Below, one piece after another: positions 62,588-64,000 of a stretch of DNA of 64,000 bases. Where the stretch lies: NCBI GenBank assembly GCA_037355855.1, contig CM074766.1, positions 2,046,001 to 2,110,000 of the forward strand. The letters run 5' to 3'. Numbering within the stretch: position 1 is the stretch's first letter; each line of letters opens with the position of its first letter. The position numbers were made by a program, and so were the translations under genes. The DNA is from Pseudo-nitzschia pungens. Its lineage: Eukaryota; Bacillariophyta; Bacillariophyceae; Bacillariales; Bacillariaceae. Below the pieces are notes generated by a model. That model saw only the letters and a list, made by a program, of their open reading frames with translations. It searched no databases and was not told the DNA's origin.

Positions 62588-64000
62588 CTAATTTATCTCT
62601 TTGATGTCAAAGGTAGGCGCTTTCTGACCGGTCAGCCGTTCGTAGGCAAGCCGTGGCACGGCATCCTTAAAGGCGTCCTTTTCTCGTGCCGCGAGAATGT
62701 CGTCGAATCCGAGCTTCATTTCGTTTTGGATGCCGAGGTAGGCGTCTTTGCAGGCCTCCTTGTCCTTCGGATCGATATCTCGGGTGTGCGTCGGCTTGCC
62801 AAACACGAAATAGTTTCGGGACGGCAGCCCGGGAGCCACGATGGGGGGCAGGAACAGCTCGTCCATGTTCTGGGCGTCGAATCGGGCCGCCGTCACGTTG
62901 TTGGTAAAGTCACGCGCCCGCTCTCCGAGCACGGGCACGTCCAGCAGCTCTTTCGAGTCCAGCAAGAAGTTGAACGAGTCCGCCATGCCCACCGCGCTGA
63001 CCGGAACGATCGTCGCGTTGAACCTCGCGGCCGTCCGGACGAAATCGACCTTTTCGGGCCAGAACAGTTGGTAGCTCTCGTTGCGCCCGTGGAAGACCTC
63101 CCTGACCCCACCCGGGAAGAGCAGCGCGTTCTGTCCCCGTTTGCATCAACCGGTAAAAGTTTCGAGGGGTCACCATGACCGCCCCGAACTCCTGGAAGTT
63201 CTGCACGTTGGTAAAGTCGTTGCCGGCACCGTTCTCGGGCGCGGGCGGTTCCTCGATTCCGGGGACGCGTCCCAGTTCCCGGCTTTTTCGTAGCCGGTCG
63301 CCCGAACCGGGCGGGCCTCCCTGAAAAATGATCGGGTGCGCGAGGCCCCGGACGGGGATCCCGTTCTTGTACAATTTTGCGACCAGGAGGCTGAGATCCG
63401 CTCCCACTGTAGCAAATGGATATTGCGCGATTTCGATATAGTATCATAGAAACAAACGAGAGTGTGAGTGTCGATCGAGCCACGAGCCAAGCCATCCATT
63501 TCACGATATCCCATTCCACGCCGAACCACGAATCAATCGGCCAGGGACTTACAGAGTTGGTGGTTGGACACGAAGAGTATCGGGCCCTCGCGCGGAACGT
63601 GCCCGATCCCGAAGGAACGCTTCCCCTCCTGGTCCGTGCTGAGCCAGATCGGACTGAAGTTGTCCTCCAGGCGCTTGACGGTGGTGCTGAGTGTCTGGTT
63701 GATGTCCTCTCGCGACGGAATCTTCCAGTCGACGATGGGATCGTACTTGTTTTCGCGGGCCACGATCCCGAGGGGATCCAGGTCGGAATAGAGGATTGCC
63801 TCGGTGAGGTTGACCTTTTCGTCCAGAATGAAATGCCCCGCATCCTCCACCGTCAGTTGCTGGGATTTGGGCAGGAGCTTGGTCAGCCGCTTGGCCTCCT
63901 CCCTCGAGTTGAGCAGATTGTCCTCGGATCCCACCACAACGAGCGACGGAATGTCCAGCTGCTTCAACCTCGACTCGACCAAAACGGAGGACCCGACCAG
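62588..64000 (-). CDS. Phytyl-ester-synthase-like hydrolase/acyltransferase, 5' end outside window
   Basis: The gene enters from the right edge. Exon A (to 63553) holds the end of an alpha/beta-hydrolase domain, with IPSLVVVGSEDNLLNS and the catalytic-His-type EDAGHFILDE, followed by an acyltransferase start (GPILFVSNHQL). A 146-nt intron (63552-63407; GTAAGT donor, TACAG acceptor) precedes GADLSLLVAKLYKNGIPVRG. FGAVMVTPRNFYRLMQTG is then interrupted: one base must be dropped near 63135 to continue NALLFPGGVREVFHGR and FVRTAARFNATIVPVSAVGM to the stop at 62588. The fused hydrolase plus LPLAT-like domain is the plan of plant PES1/PES2, which esterify phytol and make triacylglycerol in plastids. 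The frame break is probably an indel in a G4 run. Confidence 0.8.

Overview
The window looks like nuclear DNA of a photosynthetic stramenopile, most likely a pennate diatom. The signs are short GT-AG introns (about 100-180 nt), plastid precursors with a Phe just after the signal-peptide cleavage site (29077-30119, 37494-38624), diatom-type Ty1/copia elements, and families that are abundant in diatoms (helicase-associated-domain, TLDc and jacalin-like proteins). No prokaryotic operons or CRISPR arrays are visible. Host genes sit on both strands, separated by 0.1-1.5 kb of low-information DNA carrying recurrent GTAAG/CTTAC and TACCGGTA-type motifs.

Layout. 1-5105 holds a 5'-truncated tyrosine-recombinase (DIRS/Ngaro-like) retrotransposon: RNase H, recombinase, a proline-rich ORF, then B1-A2-B2 split direct repeats. 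5.6-14 kb: a small diatom-type protein, a helicase-associated-domain protein, a Qb-SNARE, a broken glucose-6-phosphate isomerase and a WDR12/Ytm1 gene. 14330-14401 is an initiator tRNA-Met. 15.8-22.4 kb: a PPR protein, PRP31 and a membrane protein. 22933-28706 is a copia element with identical LTRs, a 5-bp target duplication and a gag deletion. 29-46 kb: plastid triosephosphate isomerase, a circularly permuted nucleolar GTPase, a sulfotransferase-like membrane protein, a HIT zinc-finger protein, a plastid membrane protein, a jacalin-like protein and a three-exon alpha-solenoid protein resembling Integrator subunit 7. 47144-53220 is a second copia element, structurally intact with one 1799-codon gag-pol ORF, inserted exactly after codon 20 of a DUF3605-like gene. 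53.9-64 kb: a SAP-domain protein, a four-exon rhomboid protease, a TLDc protein, DPH5 and the 3' part of a phytyl-ester-synthase-like acyltransferase.

The most interesting observation is in the two copia elements. The 17 nt directly after the 5' LTR, where the primer-binding site belongs, is perfectly complementary to a 17-nt segment inside the LTR. The two elements differ at one position of this stem and the change is compensated on the other arm. The spacing is 62 nt in both. This resembles the self-priming arrangement of the fission yeast Tf1 element rather than a tRNA primer site. Other points: the in-gene insertion that supplies a new in-frame start codon from antisense LTR sequence, and a set of single-base frame breaks in otherwise conserved genes (WDR12, acyltransferase, TLDc, GPI), which could be assembly errors or real decay.

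All exon joins were made by eye from splice consensus and reading frame. No homology search was run.
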